From: Streptococcus sp. NPS 308
GTDB taxonomy: Bacteria; Bacillota; Bacilli; Lactobacillales; Streptococcaceae
Assembly: GCF_002355895.1 (NCBI RefSeq)
Contig: NZ_AP017652.1
Span: forward strand, 405,001-469,000
Direction of reading: 5' to 3'
Length of the DNA stretch: 64,000 nt
The notes beneath the pieces were generated by a model, which saw nothing but the letters and a program-made list of their open reading frames with translations, searched no databases and had not been told where the DNA came from. A program made the translations under genes and the position numbers. Below, piece after piece: positions 21,868 through 31,857 of the stretch; position 1 is the first letter of the stretch; the number at the start of each line of letters is the position of its first letter.

Positions 21868-23599
21868 GAAAGAACAATGGGCTGTATTGAAGCGCTTGAT
21901 GTCCTATCTCAAGCCCTATGGCCTCCTGACCTTTTTGGCACTCAGTTTTCTCCTTGCGACTACGGTCATTAAAAGTGTCATTCCCCTTGTGGCTTCCCAC
22001 TTTATTGACCAGTACCTCAGCAATCTTAATCAACTGGCCGTGACCGTTTTGCTGGCCTACTATGGCCTCTATATCCTACAAACTCTGGTCCAGTATGTCG
22101 GAAATCTTCTCTTTGCGCGGGTGTCCTACAGTATTGTCAGAGATATTCGTCGCGATGCCTTTGCCAATATGGAGAAACTCGGCATGTCTTATTTTGACAA
22201 GACGCCAGCAGGCTCCATCGTTTCTCGTTTGACCAATGATACCGAGACCATCAGTGATATGTTTTCAGGGATTTTATCCAGCTTTATTTCAGCAGTTTTC
22301 ATCTTTCTGACAACTCTGTATACCATGTTGGTGCTGGATTTTCGTTTGACAGCTTTAGTCTTGCTCTTTCTACCCTTGATTTTTCTGTTGGTCAATCTCT
22401 ACCGGAAAAAGTCAGTGAAAATCATCGAGAAAACCAGAAGTCTCTTGTCAGATATCAATAGTAAGCTGGCAGAGAATATCGAGGGAATCAGGATTATCCA
22501 GGCCTTTAATCAAGAGAAGCGCCTGCAGGCAGAATTTGATGAAATCAACCAAGAACACTTGGTCTATGCCAACCGTTCTGTGGCCTTGGATGCCCTCTTT
22601 TTGAGACCTGCCATGAGTTTGCTGAAACTGCTAGGCTACGCCGTTTTGATGGCTTACTTTGGTTACCGTGGTTTTTCTATCGGGATAACGGCCGGAACTA
22701 TGTATGCCTTTATCCAGTACATCAACCGTCTCTTTGATCCCTTAATTGAGGTGACGCAAAACTTTTCAACCCTTCAAACATCCATGGTATCTGCAGGCCG
22801 TGTCTTTGCCTTGATTGATGAGAGGACCTATGAGCCTCTTCAAAAAGATGGGCAAGCTAAAGTCAAAGAAGGCAATATCCGTTTTGAACATGTGTGTTTC
22901 TCATATGACGGGAAACATCCGATCCTGGATGACATTTCCTTTTCAGTTAACAAGGGTGAAACCATTGCCTTTGTAGGACATACAGGTTCTGGGAAATCTT
23001 CCATTATCAATGTCCTCATGCGTTTTTATGAATTTCAGTCAGGCCGCGTTCTTTTGGATGATGTGAATATTAGAGACTACAGTCAGGAAGAGCTGAGAAA
23101 AAACATCGGTTTGGTCTTGCAGGATCCCTTCCTCTATCACGGGACTATCAAGTCCAATATCGCCATGTACCAAGATCTTAGTGATGAAGAGGTACAGGCT
23201 GCGGCTGCCTTTGTCGATGCAGATTCCTTTATTCAGGACCTTCCACAGGGTTATGATGCACCTGTGTCTGAGCGTGGCTCGAGTTTTTCTACTGGCCAGC
23301 GCCAGCTTCTTGCCTTTGCCAGAACTGTCGCCAGTCAGCCTAAAGTCCTGATTTTGGATGAAGCGACAGCCAATATTGACTCTGAAACAGAAAGTTTGGT
23401 TCAAGATTCCCTAGCCAAGATGAGACAGGGGCGGACAACTATTGCTATTGCTCATCGCCTTTCGACCATCCAGGACGCCAACTGCATCTACGTCTTGGAC
23501 AAGGGGCGTATCATCGAGAGTGGAACCCATGAGGAACTCTTGGCTTTGGGAGGAACCTATCACAAGATGTATAGCTTGCAGGCAGGGGCTCTTACCTAA
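21857..23599 (+). CDS. ABC exporter half-transporter, catalytic-site subunit
   Basis: A 580-residue partner of the preceding gene with the same layout. Walker A is GHTGSGKSS, Walker B is VLILDEA with the catalytic Glu, and the H-loop is IAHR. The signature is FSTGQRQ instead of LSGGQ. In the heterodimer its Walker motifs would face the partner's intact LSGGQ (working site), and its STGQ would face the partner's Asp-containing Walker B (degenerate site). The division of motifs is therefore consistent with an asymmetric exporter. Confidence 0.88.
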   Translation: MQNKKEQWAVLKRLMSYLKPYGLLTFLALSFLLATTVIKSVIPLVASHFIDQYLSNLNQLAVTVLLAYYGLYILQTLVQYVGNLLFARVSYSIVRDIRRDAFANMEKLGMSYFDKTPAGSIVSRLTNDTETISDMFSGILSSFISAVFIFLTTLYTMLVLDFRLTALVLLFLPLIFLLVNLYRKKSVKIIEKTRSLLSDINSKLAENIEGIRIIQAFNQEKRLQAEFDEINQEHLVYANRSVALDALFLRPAMSLLKLLGYAVLMAYFGYRGFSIGITAGTMYAFIQYINRLFDPLIEVTQNFSTLQTSMVSAGRVFALIDERTYEPLQKDGQAKVKEGNIRFEHVCFSYDGKHPILDDISFSVNKGETIAFVGHTGSGKSSIINVLMRFYEFQSGRVLLDDVNIRDYSQEELRKNIGLVLQDPFLYHGTIKSNIAMYQDLSDEEVQAAAAFVDADSFIQDLPQGYDAPVSERGSSFSTGQRQLLAFARTVASQPKVLILDEATANIDSETESLVQDSLAKMRQGRTTIAIAHRLSTIQDANCIYVLDKGRIIESGTHEELLALGGTYHKMYSLQAGALT

Positions 23600-23649
23600 A
23601 GAAGAATTCCTTTAAATTACAGATTTCTTGCACCGCCTTTTCCATTTTG

Positions 23650-23658
23650 TGGTATAAT
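23650..23658 (+). promoter_or_regulatory. Extended -10 promoter of the sugar transferase gene
   Basis: TGGTATAAT, an extended -10 typical of streptococci, with TTGCAC 19 nt upstream of the hexamer as a poor -35. It lies about 45 nt before the start codon. Confidence 0.6.
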
Positions 23659-23703
23659 GAAAAATGTTGACAAATAGTATAATAAAAACAAAGGAGAAAC
23701 AGC

Positions 23704-24396
23704 ATGCTGAAATGGGAAGACTTGCCCGTGGAGATGCAATCAAGCGAGGTTGAGTCTTACTACCAGCTCGTCTCTAAAAGGAAGGGTTCGCTGATTTTCA
23801 AGCGTTTCCTGGATTGGGTTCTGGCCTTGTTTTTGCTAGTTTTGACTTCTCCCATCTTTCTTATCTTGAGCATTTGGATCAAGTTGGATAGCAAGGGACC
23901 TGTCATTTACAAGCAAGAGCGCGTGACCCAGTACAACCGTCCGTTCAAGATTTGGAAGTTCCGTACTATGGTGACGGATGCGGATAAAAAAGGAAGTCTG
24001 GTGACTTCAGCTAACGACAGTCGCATTACCAAAGTGGGAAATTTCATTCGTCGTGTGCGCTTGGATGAACTGCCTCAGCTGGTCAATGTCCTTAAAGGCG
24101 AAATGTCTTTTGTCGGCACGCGACCTGAAGTGCCACGTTACACCGAGCAGTATAGCTCTGAAATGATGGCGACCTTGCTCTTGCCAGCAGGAATCACCTC
24201 TCCAGCCAGCATCAACTACAAGGATGAGGATACTATCATCAGTCAAATGACGGAGAAAGGTCTGTCAGTTGACCAAGCCTATGTAGAGCATGTCCTTCCT
24301 GAAAAGATGCGCTATAACCTCGCCTATCTCCGAGAGTTTAGTTTCCTTGGAGACATCAAAATCATGTTTCAAACCGTGTTTGAAGTGCTAAAATAA
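23704..24396 (+). CDS. Undecaprenyl-phosphate glycosyl-1-phosphate transferase
   Basis: A 230-residue bacterial sugar transferase with one N-terminal membrane segment (about 37-58). The family core follows: KQERVTQYNRPFKIWKFRTM, then RRVRLDELPQLVNVLKGEMS and FVGTRPEVP. Such enzymes put the first sugar phosphate onto the undecaprenyl carrier at the inner membrane face. The next gene is a sugar aminotransferase. In pneumococcus the equivalent pair is assigned to making the AATGal-linked lipid that starts the teichoic acid repeat. That role is inferred here from synteny. Confidence 0.87.
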   Translation: MLKWEDLPVEMQSSEVESYYQLVSKRKGSLIFKRFLDWVLALFLLVLTSPIFLILSIWIKLDSKGPVIYKQERVTQYNRPFKIWKFRTMVTDADKKGSLVTSANDSRITKVGNFIRRVRLDELPQLVNVLKGEMSFVGTRPEVPRYTEQYSSEMMATLLLPAGITSPASINYKDEDTIISQMTEKGLSVDQAYVEHVLPEKMRYNLAYLREFSFLGDIKIMFQTVFEVLK

Positions 24397-24438
24397 AGTA
24401 GTCATGAGAAAATGAGTACAGATAAAAGGAGCAAATCA

Positions 24439-25665
24439 ATGCCAAATTACAATATTCCATTTTCACCACCCGATATTACCGAAGCTGAAATTGCTGAAGT
24501 AGCGGATACCCTTCGTTCTGGTTGGATCACAACAGGTCCTAAGACAAAAGAACTGGAGCGTCGCTTGTCCCAATACACACAGACGCCTAAGACTGTCTGC
24601 CTCAACTCTGCGACTGCGGCTCTTGAGTTGATTTTACGTGTTTTGGAAGTGGGACCAGGTGATGAAGTCATCGTTCCAGCTATGACTTATACAGCTTCAT
24701 GCAGTGTCATCACACACGTAGGAGCGACACCTGTCATGGTGGATATCCAAGAAGATACTTTTGAAATGGACTATGACTTGCTAGAGCAAGCCATTACTGA
24801 AAAGACTAAGGTGATTATTCCGGTTGAGCTTGCAGGGATTGTTTGCGACTATGACCGTTTGTTCCAAGTCGTGGAGAAAAAACGGGATCTCTTTACAGCT
24901 GCTAGCAAGTGGCAAAAGGCCTTTAACCGTATCGTGATTGTCTCTGATAGTGCTCATGCTTTGGGATCTACTTACAAAGGACAACCAGCTGGATCTATCG
25001 CTGACTTTACTTCCTTCTCATTCCATGCCGTTAAGAACTTTACAACTGCTGAGGGAGGAAGTGCGACTTGGAAAGCCAATCCAGCGATTGACGACGAAGA
25101 GATGTACAAGGAGTTCCAAATCCTTTCCCTTCACGGTCAAACAAAGGATGCTCTTGCCAAGATGCAATTGGGTTCATGGGAATACGATATCGTCACACCA
25201 GCCTACAAGTGCAATATGACCGATATCATGGCTTCGATTGGTTTGGTACAATTGGATCGTTACCCAGCTTTGCTACAACGTCGCAAGGACATCGTGGACC
25301 GCTATGATCGTGGTTTTGCAGGTACTCGTATTCACCCACTGGCACACAAGACTGATACTGTCGAATCTTCACGCCACCTCTACATCACCCATGTAGAAGG
25401 AGCAAGTTTAGAAGAACGCAACCTTATCATCCAAGAATTGGCCAAAGCAGGAATTGCAAGTAATGTACACTATAAACCGCTTCCTCTCTTGACAGCCTAT
25501 AAGAATCTTGGTTTCGATATGGCAGATTATCCAAGAGCCTATGCCTTCTTTGAAAATGAAATTACGCTTCCTCTTCATACAAAATTAAGCGATGAGGAAG
25601 TTGATTACATCGTTCAGACTTTGGTAAGAATTTCTGAAGAAATCCTCGGTTCTGGAAAAAAATAA
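24439..25665 (+). CDS. DegT/DnrJ/EryC1-family sugar aminotransferase
   Basis: A 408-residue PLP enzyme that aminates a nucleotide keto-sugar. It shows the family's N-terminus IPFSPPDITEAEIAEVADTLRSGWITTGPK, the PLP-phosphate region NSATAALELIL, the Asp in SDSAHALGSTYKG, and the Schiff-base Lys in FSFHAVKNFTTAEGG. The ATG at 24439 follows AAAGGAG; an upstream ATG at 24412 lacks one. It is likely to make the 4-amino group of AATGal for teichoic acid with the upstream transferase, by analogy with pneumococcus. Confidence 0.87.
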   Translation: MPNYNIPFSPPDITEAEIAEVADTLRSGWITTGPKTKELERRLSQYTQTPKTVCLNSATAALELILRVLEVGPGDEVIVPAMTYTASCSVITHVGATPVMVDIQEDTFEMDYDLLEQAITEKTKVIIPVELAGIVCDYDRLFQVVEKKRDLFTAASKWQKAFNRIVIVSDSAHALGSTYKGQPAGSIADFTSFSFHAVKNFTTAEGGSATWKANPAIDDEEMYKEFQILSLHGQTKDALAKMQLGSWEYDIVTPAYKCNMTDIMASIGLVQLDRYPALLQRRKDIVDRYDRGFAGTRIHPLAHKTDTVESSRHLYITHVEGASLEERNLIIQELAKAGIASNVHYKPLPLLTAYKNLGFDMADYPRAYAFFENEITLPLHTKLSDEEVDYIVQTLVRISEEILGSGKK

Positions 25666-25674
25666 TAAAAAATC

Positions 25675-25703
25675 TTGACAAAAAGCGGACAATAGCATAT
25701 AAT
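25675..25703 (+). promoter_or_regulatory. Promoter of the first T-box / trpB paralogue
   Basis: TTGACA (25675-25680), a 17-nt spacer and TATAAT (25698-25703): a consensus promoter. It is the only strong promoter visible for the tryptophan region. Confidence 0.9.
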
Positions 25704-25963
25704 ATTCTCAACAAATCAGAAAAGTAACTATTTTTGATCTTCAGGGAGCCTGTGGTGATTGTGAACAGGTGGTTGGAAGTAGTGAAAGTGGGCTGATTTT
25801 AAAAATGAATTTGAAACAATGAAAATTCGGTGCGCACACCTTACAGTGCAACTTGTTGTTAGACAAGGCAGAGATGTAAAGGGGAATAGTCCCTTTATAA
25901 TTGAGGTGGCACCGCGTTACCAACGCCCTCACACAGAATCCAATCTGTGTGTGGGCTTTTTTC
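25704..25963 (+). ncRNA. T-box leader 1, probable tRNA-Trp specificity
   Basis: The leader contains the T-box core GAGGTGGCACCGCG (25903-25916) followed by a terminator hairpin GCCCTCACACAGA / TCTGTGTGTGGGC and TTTTTT (25925-25960). The Stem I region begins near 25741 (AGGGAGCC), and the candidate specifier is the TGG in AAGTGGGCTGA at about 25789. It controls a trpB paralogue, which supports tRNA-Trp. Uncharged tRNA would stabilise the antiterminator. Confidence 0.9.
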
Positions 25964-26095
25964 TTTCGGTCATTTTGTTTATCTTTTATTAGGGCCTTAA
26001 GTCGCTTTGATGAATTTGAGTTCTATCTGCAGCTCCTTGCCTACTACTAAAAGCAAACAAAACGGCCGGATTAATATGGAAAGAGGAAAAATTTT

Positions 26096-27274
26096 ATGAC
26101 AACTAAAGGTTATTTTGGACAATTTGGTGGTAGTTTTGTACCGGAGCCGATTCAGACTCTGTTGGATGAGTTGGAAGTGACATTTGACAAATACAAGGAT
26201 GATCCAGAATTTTTGGCAGAATTTCACCATTACTTGAAGGATTATTCTGGTCGCGAAACACCGCTTTATTTTGCGGAAAGTTTGACAGACCACCTAGGTG
26301 GAGCTAAGATTTATCTCAAGCGCGAAGACCTTAATCACCTTGGTTCTCACAAGCTCAACAATGTTTTAGGACAAATTCTTCTTGCCAAACGTATGGGCAA
26401 AAAAAGAGTGATTGCAGAAACAGGAGCTGGTCAGCACGGTGTTGCGACAGCAGCTGCTGCAGCCAAGTTTGGTATGGCCTGTGATGTCTACATGGGGGCA
26501 GAAGATGTGGAGCGTCAACGTCTCAATGTTTTCCGTATGGAGATGATGGGAGCGACCGTTCACGCAGTTGAAACGGGGACACGAACTCTCAAGGATGCGG
26601 TCGATGCAGCCTTTGGAGCATGGATGAATGACCTTGAAGCCTTCTACGTTTTGGGATCTGCTGTAGGCCCTCATCCTTATCCTACCATTGTTCATGAATT
26701 CCAAAAGGTCATCAGTGAAGAATCTCGCCGTCAAATCTTGGAAAAAGAAGGCCGTTTACCAGACTACGTCATTGCTTGTGTGGGTGGTGGTTCGAATGCC
26801 ATTGGAGCTTTTTCACAGTATGTGACTGATGAAGAAGTCAAATTGGTAGGAGTAGAAGCTGCCGGTCACGGACTGGATACAGACAAGCATGCAGCCACTA
26901 TGACAAAGGGTAGTGTCGGAATTGTCGATGGTATGAAGACCTATGCAGTCTTTAAGGAAGATGGAGAGCTGGCTCCAGTTTACTCTATCTCAGCTGGTTT
27001 GGACTATCCAGGGGTTGGCCCAGAACACGCCTACTTTAAAGATTCAGGCCGCGTAGAATACGTAGCAGCGACAGATGAAGAAGCTGTTCAAGCCTTGCTC
27101 CTTCTCAGCAAGACAGAAGGGATTATCCCAGCGATCGAAAGTTCGCACGCTATCGCAGAAGCGGTTAAACGTGCACCGAAACTAAGTAAGGATGAGATTA
27201 TCATCATCAATGTCTCTGGTCGTGGAGACAAGGACGTAGCTGCGATTGCAGACTACCTGGAAGCTAAAAAATAA
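26096..27274 (+). CDS. Stand-alone tryptophan synthase beta paralogue
   Basis: The 392-residue TrpB-family enzyme is related to but distinct from the operon trpB at 31835. The PLP region reads [13 protein letters not shown] where canonical TrpB has [13 protein letters not shown]. The PLP lysine and the catalytic Glu in AETGAGQHG are kept, as are the [10 protein letters not shown] phosphate loop and GRGDKD end. No trpA accompanies it. It has its own promoter and T-box and lies directly before the trpEGDCFBA leader. It may synthesise tryptophan from indole and serine alone, or act on another beta-substitution. An auxiliary indole-salvage role is inferred, not shown. Confidence 0.85.
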   Translation: MTTKGYFGQFGGSFVPEPIQTLLDELEVTFDKYKDDPEFLAEFHHYLKDYSGRETPLYFAESLTDHLGGAKIYLKREDLNHLGSHKLNNVLGQILLAKRMGKKRVIAETGAGQHGVATAAAAAKFGMACDVYMGAEDVERQRLNVFRMEMMGATVHAVETGTRTLKDAVDAAFGAWMNDLEAFYVLGSAVGPHPYPTIVHEFQKVISEESRRQILEKEGRLPDYVIACVGGGSNAIGAFSQYVTDEEVKLVGVEAAGHGLDTDKHAATMTKGSVGIVDGMKTYAVFKEDGELAPVYSISAGLDYPGVGPEHAYFKDSGRVEYVAATDEEAVQALLLLSKTEGIIPAIESSHAIAEAVKRAPKLSKDEIIIINVSGRGDKDVAAIADYLEAKK

Positions 27275-27289
27275 GAGATGGAAAAATTA

Positions 27290-27522
27290 CAGTCTTTTCT
27301 CTCACAGAGAGCTTGTGGTTGCTGGAAACAAGCAGAGAAAGCTGTAAGGTTGGGTCCATCTGAAACGAGAGAAGAAAACATAATTCTCAGGGGAGTGCCC
27401 TTTATCGCACAGCCTGTTATAGGAAAGTTCTGAGACAGGAATGAGAGATAGGAGAAATCCTATAATTGAGGTGGCACCGCGAATTTCGTCCTCACGCAAG
27501 TTATTTTGCGTGGGGATTTTTC
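27290..27522 (+). ncRNA. T-box leader 2 (trpEGDCFBA), probable tRNA-Trp specificity
   Basis: A second complete T-box: Stem I from about 27305 (AGAGAGCTTGTGG), candidate specifier TGG in GGTTGGGTCCATCTGA at about 27353, T-box core GAGGTGGCACCGCG (27468-27481), and terminator CCTCACGCAA / TTGCGTGGGG plus TTTTT (27489-27520). No strong promoter separates it from the preceding gene, so read-through from the first T-box transcript is likely. Confidence 0.9.
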
Positions 27523-27567
27523 ATACAGTCGCCACGGACTAGAATTAGAACTGAAAGGGAAATTACA

Positions 27568-28929
27568 ATGGAACGAATCATTCATGGAGATGTCTTATCA
27601 CCAATCTTGGCTTATATGCGCCTAAAGGGACAACACAAGGTTATCTTAGAAAGTATTCCGAGAGACAAGGAAACCGCTCGTTTTTCTATCCTAGCCTATA
27701 ATCCGGTTTTTGAGATTAAGTTTGAAAATGGAGTCCTTTCTCAAAATGGCCAAGTGATTGATCGGGATCCCTTGGATTACCTTTATGAAGTAACTCATAA
27801 GAGCCAGCATCATTCAGACCTACCTTTTGGTGGGGGAGCTATTGGCTTTGTCGGTTACGATATGATTTCGCTCTATGAAGAAATTGGTCAAATCCCTGAG
27901 GATACAATTGGAACGCCAGATATGCATTTCTTTGTCTATGAGAGCTACATGGTTTTTGACCACAAGAAGGAAAAAATCCATGTCATCGAAGATGCTCTTT
28001 ACAGCGAGCGCAGTCAAGAAGACTTGGAAAAAGCCTTGAAGCAAGTGCTTGAGGAATTACGCATTCCTGCTCCAAATGAATTTGAAGATTTGGATCTATC
28101 TCCGCTGAACTTCAAACCCCATATCGCTCCTCAGAAGTTTGAGGAAATGGTCGAAACAACTCGCGACTTGATTCGTAATGGAGACATGTTCCAATGCGTG
28201 CTCAGTCAACGCTTCTCAGCAGAAGTTACTGGAAATCCATTTGACTTCTACAGAAATCTCCGCGTGACCAATCCTTCTAATTACCTCTATTTCTATGATT
28301 TTGGGGATTATCAAATCATCGGTGCCAGTCCTGAAAGTTTGGTTTCTGTCAAAAATGGCATCGTGACAACCAATCCGATTGCAGGTACGCGACCAAGAGG
28401 AGCTACGGATGAAGAGGACAAGGCCTTGGCGACAGACCTCCTGTCTGATGAGAAGGAAACAGCAGAACATCGGATGTTGGTAGACTTGGGACGTAATGAT
28501 ATTGGTCGTATCTCTGAAACGGCAAGTGTCCAAGTCACCAAGTATATGGAAGTGGAGCTTTTCCGCTATGTCATGCATTTGACCAGCGTGGTCAAGGGAC
28601 GTTTGCTTCCAGACCTCACTGCCATGGATGCCTTGAAAGCTACACTTCCAGCTGGAACAGTTTCAGGAGCACCAAAGATTCGGGCCATGAGACGCATCTA
28701 TGAACTGGAGACGGAAAAACGAGGCGTATACGCAGGAGCAATCGGCTACTTGTCTGCGACGGGTGATATGGATTTGGCCATCGCCATCCGAACAATGATT
28801 CTCAAAAATCAAACAGCCTATGTGCAGGCTGGGGCAGGGATTGTCTATGACTCTATCGCCCAAAACGAATACCAAGAAACCATTAATAAGGCTAAATCTA
28901 TGACTAGAATTGGAGAACTAAGACCATGA
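27568..28929 (+). CDS. trpE: Anthranilate synthase component I
   Basis: Makes anthranilate from chorismate using ammonia from TrpG. The 453-residue start at 27568 (MERIIHGD) follows AAAGGG; the frame extends back into the T-box and that part is not coding. The N-terminal LESIPRDKE corresponds to the Trp feedback site. Catalytic-core motifs are IAGTRPRGATDEED, DLGRNDIGRI and AGAGIVYDS. First gene of the seven-gene trp operon; overlaps trpG by 4 nt. Confidence 0.97.
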   Translation: MERIIHGDVLSPILAYMRLKGQHKVILESIPRDKETARFSILAYNPVFEIKFENGVLSQNGQVIDRDPLDYLYEVTHKSQHHSDLPFGGGAIGFVGYDMISLYEEIGQIPEDTIGTPDMHFFVYESYMVFDHKKEKIHVIEDALYSERSQEDLEKALKQVLEELRIPAPNEFEDLDLSPLNFKPHIAPQKFEEMVETTRDLIRNGDMFQCVLSQRFSAEVTGNPFDFYRNLRVTNPSNYLYFYDFGDYQIIGASPESLVSVKNGIVTTNPIAGTRPRGATDEEDKALATDLLSDEKETAEHRMLVDLGRNDIGRISETASVQVTKYMEVELFRYVMHLTSVVKGRLLPDLTAMDALKATLPAGTVSGAPKIRAMRRIYELETEKRGVYAGAIGYLSATGDMDLAIAIRTMILKNQTAYVQAGAGIVYDSIAQNEYQETINKAKSMTRIGELRP

Positions 28930-29492
28930 TTTTATTGATTGATAACTATGATTCCTTTACCTATAACTTGGCCCAATACATCGGGAATTTTGCAGAAGTG
29001 CAGGTTTTGAGAAATGATGATCCCAAGCTGTATGAAGAAGCTGAAAAAGCAAATGGTCTGGTCTTTTCTCCCGGTCCTGGTTGGCCAGTGGATGCTGGAA
29101 AGATGGAAGGCATGATTCGAGACTTTGCAGGTAGGAAGCCGATTCTAGGGATTTGTTTGGGGCATCAAGCCATTGCAGAAGTCTTTGGTGGTAAGCTAGG
29201 TTTGGCTCCCAAAGTCATGCATGGGAAACAAAGCCATATCAGCTTTGAAGCGCCTTCTGTTCTCTATCAAGGTATTGAGGATGGTCGTCCAGTCATGCGT
29301 TACCACAGTATTTTGATTGAAGAAATGCCTGAAGACTTTGAAGTGACAGCTCGTTCGACTGATGACCAAGCCATCATGGGGATTCAACATAAAAACCTAC
29401 CGATTTATGGTTTCCAGTACCATCCAGAGAGCATTGGAACGCCAGATGGATTGTCTTCTATTCGGAATTTTATCGAGAAGATTGTAAAGTGA
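28926..29492 (+). CDS. trpG: Anthranilate synthase component II (glutamine amidotransferase)
   Basis: A class I glutamine amidotransferase of 188 residues that supplies ammonia to TrpE. The catalytic triad is visible as the Cys in GICLGHQ (about residue 78) and the His and Glu in QYHPES (about 165). It starts within the trpE stop (ATGA overlap), which implies coupled translation. A PabA role shared with folate synthesis is possible, as in other firmicutes. Confidence 0.96.
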   Translation: MILLIDNYDSFTYNLAQYIGNFAEVQVLRNDDPKLYEEAEKANGLVFSPGPGWPVDAGKMEGMIRDFAGRKPILGICLGHQAIAEVFGGKLGLAPKVMHGKQSHISFEAPSVLYQGIEDGRPVMRYHSILIEEMPEDFEVTARSTDDQAIMGIQHKNLPIYGFQYHPESIGTPDGLSSIRNFIEKIVK

Positions 29493-29502
29493 GGAAACTA
29501 GG

Positions 29503-30507
29503 ATGAAAGAGATTATTGAAAAACTAGCAAAATTTGAAAATTTATCAGGTGTGGAAATGACGGATGTCATTGAGCGTATCGTAACTGGGCGTGTAACTGA
29601 AGCACAGATTGCTTCTCTCCTATTGGCCCTTAAGATGAAGGGAGAAACTCCTGAAGAACGCACAGCCATTGCCCAAGTCATGAGAGGGCATGCCCAACAT
29701 ATTCCAACTGAAATTCATGACGCCATGGACAACTGTGGTACAGGAGGCGACAAGTCTTTCAGCTTTAACATCTCCACAACTGCAGCCTTTGTCTTGGCTG
29801 GTGGTGGTGTTCACATGGCAAAACACGGTAACCGTTCGATTTCTTCTAAATCGGGTTCGGCAGATGTCCTTCAAGCCTTGGGCATCAACCTAGACCTCAA
29901 ACCAGCTGAACTAGGTAAGGTATTTGATAAAACTGGAATCGTCTTTCTCTTTGCTAAAAATATGCACCCAGCTATGAAATACATCATGCCAGCTCGTTTG
30001 GAGTTGGGAATTCCAACGATTATGAACTTTACTGGTCCCCTGATTCATCCAATGGCCTTGGAAACACAGTTGCTAGGCATTAGTCGTCCAGAGCTGCTAG
30101 AAAGTACAGCTCAGGTATTGAAAAATATGGGTCGCAAACGTGCCATCGTGGTTGCTGGACCAGAAGGGCTTGATGAAGCTGGCTTGAATGGAACAACCAA
30201 GATTGCTCTTCTTGAAAATGGCGAAATCACCTTGTCAAGCTTCACTCCAGAGGATTTGGGAATGGAAGGCTACGCTATCGAAGACATTCGAGGAGGAAAT
30301 GCTCAGGAAAATGCAGAGATTTTGCTTAGCGTTCTTCAAAACGAACCAAGTCCATTTTTGGAAACGACAGTCTTGAATGCTGGTCTTGGTTTCTATGCTA
30401 ATGGTAAGGTAGCTAGTATCAAGGAAGGAGTTGCCTTGGCTCGTCAAGTGATTGCTAGTGGCAAGGCCCTTGAAAAACTCAGACTGTTACAGGAGTACCA
30501 AAAATGA
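29503..30507 (+). CDS. trpD: Anthranilate phosphoribosyltransferase
   Basis: Transfers phosphoribose from PRPP to anthranilate. The 334 residues show the family's [17 protein letters not shown] (about 77-93), [21 protein letters not shown] and [14 protein letters not shown] motifs. It lies 10 nt after trpG and overlaps trpC by 4 nt. Confidence 0.97.
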   Translation: MKEIIEKLAKFENLSGVEMTDVIERIVTGRVTEAQIASLLLALKMKGETPEERTAIAQVMRGHAQHIPTEIHDAMDNCGTGGDKSFSFNISTTAAFVLAGGGVHMAKHGNRSISSKSGSADVLQALGINLDLKPAELGKVFDKTGIVFLFAKNMHPAMKYIMPARLELGIPTIMNFTGPLIHPMALETQLLGISRPELLESTAQVLKNMGRKRAIVVAGPEGLDEAGLNGTTKIALLENGEITLSSFTPEDLGMEGYAIEDIRGGNAQENAEILLSVLQNEPSPFLETTVLNAGLGFYANGKVASIKEGVALARQVIASGKALEKLRLLQEYQK

Positions 30508-31271
30508 GTCAGGAATTTTTAGCACGAATTTTAGAGCAGAAGGCGCATGAAGTCGAGCAGATGGAGCTGGAGGAAGTCCAGCCCTTGCGCCAGACCTATC
30601 GCTTAGCAGAATTTTTGAAGAATCACCGTGACCGTTTGCAGGTAATCGCTGAAGTCAAGAAAGCTAGCCCTAGTCTGGGAGATATCAATCTCGATGTGGA
30701 TATTGTGCAACAGGCCCAGACTTATGAAGCAAACGGCGCAGTGATGATTTCGGTTTTGACAGATGAAGTTTTCTTTAAAGGGCATTTGGATTATCTACGA
30801 GAGATCTCCAGTCAGGTAAACATTCCAACGCTCAACAAGGACTTTATCATCGATGAAAAGCAAATCATCCGTGCTCGCAATGCCGGCGCGACAGTTATCT
30901 TGCTTATTGTCGCTGCCTTGTCAGAAGAACGTCTCAAGGGACTTTACGACTACGCGACAGAGCTTGGTCTGGAAGTCTTGGTGGAAACCCACAATATAGC
31001 TGAACTGGAAGTGGCCCACAGACTTGGTGCTGAGATTATTGGGGTCAATAACCGCAACTTGACCACCTTTGAAGTCGACTTGCAGACTAGTGTAGACTTG
31101 GCCCAACACTTTAAGGAAGATCGTTATTACATTTCTGAATCTGCTATTTTCACAAGGCAGGATGCGGAACGAGTAGCACCATACTTTAACGGAATTTTAG
31201 TTGGGACAGCTCTCATGCAGGCGGAAGATGTGGCCCAGAGAATCAAGGAGTTACAGATTGACAAAGGTTAA
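30504..31271 (+). CDS. trpC: Indole-3-glycerol phosphate synthase
   Basis: TIM-barrel enzyme of 255 residues that closes the indole ring. Motifs are [15 protein letters not shown] (catalytic Lys), [21 protein letters not shown] and ISESAIF. It is monofunctional, since TrpF is encoded separately. The trpF start lies inside its 3' end. Confidence 0.97.
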   Translation: MSQEFLARILEQKAHEVEQMELEEVQPLRQTYRLAEFLKNHRDRLQVIAEVKKASPSLGDINLDVDIVQQAQTYEANGAVMISVLTDEVFFKGHLDYLREISSQVNIPTLNKDFIIDEKQIIRARNAGATVILLIVAALSEERLKGLYDYATELGLEVLVETHNIAELEVAHRLGAEIIGVNNRNLTTFEVDLQTSVDLAQHFKEDRYYISESAIFTRQDAERVAPYFNGILVGTALMQAEDVAQRIKELQIDKG

Positions 31272-31857
31272 GATTTGTGGGCTATCGACCAAAGAAGCGG
31301 TAGAGACAGCCGTTTCAGCAGGGGCAGACTACATCGGTTTTGTCTTTGCACCTAGTAAAAGACAGGTGACCTTGGATCAGGCTGCTGAGCTGGCAAAGCT
31401 CATTCCTTCAGACGTTAAAAAGGTTGGTGTATTTGTTTCACCAAGTCGGGCAGAACTGCTAGAAGCGATTGACAAAGTTGGCTTGGACTTGGTACAAGTT
31501 CATGGTCAGGTAGGGGATGATTTGTTTGAGGATTTACCTTGTGCCAGCATTCAGGCCGTGCAGGTGGATGGAGAGGGGCATGTACCCAATTCTCAGGCAG
31601 ACTATCTACTCTTTGATGCCCCTGTGGCAGGGAGTGGTCAGACCTTTGACTGGGGGAAATTGGATACGACAGGACTAGCTCAGCCCTTCTTTATCGCAGG
31701 TGGCCTTAATGAAGATAATGTAGTAAAAGCAATTCAACACTTTACTCCCTATGCAGTAGATGTATCGAGTGGAGTGGAGACAGATGGACAAAAAGATTAT
31801 GAAAAGATTAGAAGATTTATAGAGAGGGTAAAGCATGGCATATCAAGAACCAAATAA
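31258..31857 (+). CDS. trpF: Phosphoribosylanthranilate isomerase
   Basis: TIM-barrel Amadori-rearrangement enzyme of 199 residues. The start is taken as TTG at 31258, giving [15 protein letters not shown], the conserved N-terminus with catalytic Cys in KICGL. AAGGAG lies 7 nt upstream, inside trpC. The reading frame is open further back but overlaps trpC and is not family-like. Other motifs are [16 protein letters not shown] and AVDVSSGVE. It overlaps trpC by 14 nt and trpB by 23 nt. Confidence 0.93.
   Translation: MTKVKICGLSTKEAVETAVSAGADYIGFVFAPSKRQVTLDQAAELAKLIPSDVKKVGVFVSPSRAELLEAIDKVGLDLVQVHGQVGDDLFEDLPCASIQAVQVDGEGHVPNSQADYLLFDAPVAGSGQTFDWGKLDTTGLAQPFFIAGGLNEDNVVKAIQHFTPYAVDVSSGVETDGQKDYEKIRRFIERVKHGISRTK

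Noticed and set aside
23667..23682. TTGACA followed by TATAAT as a promoter before the sugar transferase gene
   Set aside because: Only five bases separate the hexamers, too short for sigma-A. The extended -10 at 23650 is preferred.
27466..27567. N-terminal extension of trpE into the T-box
   Set aside because: It would translate the T-box core and terminator. The ATG at 27568 has a ribosome site and the expected N-terminus.
31201..31257. Longer trpF start
   Set aside because: It lies wholly inside trpC in another frame and is not family-like. The TTG at 31258 fits the conserved N-terminus.
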